Shown here: positions 5,048 to 6,764 of the stretch, piece by piece | Numbering within the stretch: the stretch's first letter is position 1 | Layout: each line of letters starts with the position of its first letter | NCBI GenBank assembly: GCA_039180865.1 | Contig: JBCDCZ010000246.1 | Span: 1 to 6,764 of the forward strand | Source: JBCDCU01 sp039180865 | Lineage (GTDB): Bacteria > Pseudomonadota > Alphaproteobacteria > Rhizobiales > JACESI01 | DNA length: 6,764 bases | Direction: 5' to 3' | Notes under the pieces: model-generated | Database searches by the model: none | Told to the model about the DNA's origin: nothing | What the model saw: the letters and a program-made list of their open reading frames with translations, nothing else | Position numbers and translations under genes: made by a program

Positions 5048-6764
5048 CTAGGCGATGTTTGCGGCTCTTTGCTTAGCTGCCCGCTTGCGTTCGTGCGGAT
5101 CAAGTAGTGCTTTACGCAACCGGATCGATTGCGGCGTCACTTCAACAAGCTCGTCATCGTCAATGTAGGAGAGCGCCCGCTCCAGTGTCATTTTCATGGG
5201 CGTCGTGAGCTTTACGGCCTCATCCTTCCCGGACGAGCGCACATTGGTCAGTTGTTTTCCTTTAAGGACATTGACTTCAAGATCGTTTCCGCGCGTATGT
5301 TCACCGATGATCATGCCTTCGTAGACCGGGACGCCTGCACCAATGATCATTGGGCCACGGTCTTCCAGATGGAACAGGGCATAAGCAACTGAATCGCCCT
5401 GACCGTTCGAGATCAGAACACCGGTTTTGCGGGTCGCGATATCGCCTTTGTACGGTGCGAAGGAATGGAAGACGCGGTTAAAGATCGCCGTCCCGCGTGT
5501 ATCCGACAGAAGTTCTGGCTGGTACCCGATAAGACCGCGTGTGGGGGCGTGGAACAAAAGCCGCGTGCGACCATTGCCGGACGGTTTCATTTCCACGAGG
5601 TCAGCCCGGCGTTCCTGAAGTTTTTGGACGACCGCGCCAGAGAATTCATCATCGACGTCGATGATCACCTCTTCAATAGGTTCCAGAACCTGACCGTTTT
5701 CACTGCGGTCCATCAGAACGCGAGGGCGCCCGACGGTGAGTTCGAAGCCTTCGCGGCGCATGGTCTCGATCAGGATCGCAAGGAGAAGTTCTCCTCGTCC
5801 AGCGACTTCGAAGGAATCGTTGTCGATGCCCGGTGTCACGCGGATCGCAACATTGCCTTCTGCTTCCTTCAGGAGACGTTCACGGATCACGCGACTTTGC
5901 ACCTTGTCGCCTTCCTTTCCGGCAAGCGGTCCGTCATTGATCCGAAACGTCATGGAAAGGGTCGGCGGGTCGATGGGTTGCGCTTCGAGCGGGGTGTCAA
6001 TTGAAGGGGCGCACAACGTATCGGCAACGGTCGCCTTCGACAGACCCGCGAGAGAGACGATGTCTCCCGCCACTCCTTCTTCGATCGCTTGACGCTCCAA
6101 GCCCCGGAAGGCGAGCACCTGGGTGATACGGCCGGTCTCCACAACCGATCCGTCGCGGCCAAGCGCTTTGATCGATTGATTGGGTTTGATCGAACCGCTG
6201 ACGATGCGGCCCGTCAGGATGCGGCCGAGAAAGTTGTTCGCTTCAATTGTTGTCGCGAGCATCTTGAAACCGCCTTCTTCGACGGCGGGTTCCGGAACAT
6301 GGCTTACAACAAGATCAAGCAGCGGTCCGACACTATCCTGCGGACCGTCAGGGGCTTCCGCCATCCACCCTTGCTTCGCTGATCCGTAGAGGGTGTGGAA
6401 GTCGAGCTGATCTTCATTTGCATCGAGATTGACAAAAAGATCGAACACTTCGTCGAGGACGGCGTCCGGACGTCCATCCGGTTTATCGATCTTGTTGATC
6501 GCCACAATCGGTCTCAGACCAAGCTTAAGCGCCTTGCCAAGCACGAATTTGGTTTGCGGCATTGGCCCCTCAGCAGCATCAACGAGGAGGATCACGCCAT
6601 CCACCATGTGCAGGATCCGCTCTACTTCACCGCCGAAATCCGCGTGCCCGGGCGTATCGACGATGTTGATCCGTGTGCCCTTCCAGTCGATCGATGTTAC
6701 CTTTGCGAGGATCGTGATCCCGCGTTCCCGCTCCAGATCATTCGAATCCATCGCGCGTTCTTCA
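5048..6764 (-). CDS. typA: ribosome-associated GTPase TypA/BipA (5' end beyond window)
   Basis: TypA/BipA is a translational GTPase related to EF-G and LepA. It binds the ribosome and supports 50S assembly and growth under cold or other stress. The visible frame runs off the right edge: EERA precedes the Met at 6751, and this Met is internal. About 40 residues, including the P-loop (G1), lie outside, judging from E. coli BipA. Counting from that Met, the GTPase motifs are RGIT (10-13, G2), DTPGH (32-36, G3), NKID (86-89, G4) and SAK (124-126, G5). The beta-barrel domain II and the EF-G-like domains III and V follow (FEVAGRGEL, RRADLVEM, TRGLIGYQPE). The BipA-specific C-terminal domain comes last, with SNGQGDSVAYALF and YIDDDELVEVTP, ending in a basic tail. 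There is no frameshift in the visible part. It heads a same-strand block with the acetyltransferase and ppa. Confidence 0.98.
   Translation of the reverse strand, partial: EERAMDSNDLERERGITILAKVTSIDWKGTRINIVDTPGHADFGGEVERILHMVDGVILLVDAAEGPMPQTKFVLGKALKLGLRPIVAINKIDKPDGRPDAVLDEVFDLFVNLDANEDQLDFHTLYGSAKQGWMAEAPDGPQDSVGPLLDLVVSHVPEPAVEEGGFKMLATTIEANNFLGRILTGRIVSGSIKPNQSIKALGRDGSVVETGRITQVLAFRGLERQAIEEGVAGDIVSLAGLSKATVADTLCAPSIDTPLEAQPIDPPTLSMTFRINDGPLAGKEGDKVQSRVIRERLLKEAEGNVAIRVTPGIDNDSFEVAGRGELLLAILIETMRREGFELTVGRPRVLMDRSENGQVLEPIEEVIIDVDDEFSGAVVQKLQERRADLVEMKPSGNGRTRLLFHAPTRGLIGYQPELLSDTRGTAIFNRVFHSFAPYKGDIATRKTGVLISNGQGDSVAYALFHLEDRGPMIIGAGVPVYEGMIIGEHTRGNDLEVNVLKGKQLTNVRSSGKDEAVKLTTPMKMTLERALSYIDDDELVEVTPQSIRLRKALLDPHERKRAAKQRAANIA

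Noticed and set aside
5465..6092. Plus-strand open frames inside typA
   Set aside because: They run antisense to a continuous, highly conserved TypA frame, and their translations show no family motifs.

Overview
The window looks like a piece of an alphaproteobacterial chromosome of moderate GC content. The evidence is the style of the TypA, Ppa and YggT proteins and the ppa/typA neighbourhood; I cannot name a genus. A DddP-type gene suggests a marine or saline-associated lineage (inference). There are seven protein-coding genes, no RNA gene that I can identify, and no mobile element or CRISPR array.

Left half, plus strand. Bases 1-189 hold no convincing gene but are rich in inverted repeats, including two mutually exclusive hairpins just upstream of the first ribosome binding site. 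Next comes a secreted six-cysteine alpha/beta hydrolase of the polyhydroxybutyrate-depolymerase/LpqC esterase type (190-1029). After a 114-base gap comes a tightly spaced gene pair. The first gene (1144-2496) encodes a full-length M24-fold protein that closely resembles the DMSP lyase DddP. Its six metal ligands and the catalytic Asp lie at the positions I recall for characterised DddP, shifted by a constant +1. The second gene (2503-3270) starts six bases after the stop of the first. It encodes a two-cysteine Asp/Glu racemase superfamily protein of the EutA/maleate isomerase/arylmalonate decarboxylase type. A small YggT-family membrane protein gene follows (3369-3659).

Right half, minus strand. 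This is a conserved housekeeping block, read from right to left: typA/bipA (ribosome-associated GTPase, 5' end beyond the window), a GNAT acetyltransferase, and ppa (inorganic pyrophosphatase). ppa converges on yggT with only 22 bases between the stops.

The most interesting part is the dddP-like/racemase-like pair. DddP cleaves DMSP to DMS and acrylate, and a tightly linked cysteine-pair isomerase/decarboxylase-fold enzyme is not part of any DMSP pathway I know. Either this is an accessory step in DMSP/acrylate metabolism, or the DddP homologue acts on another substrate in an uncharacterised two-enzyme pathway. The rest of the window is ordinary.
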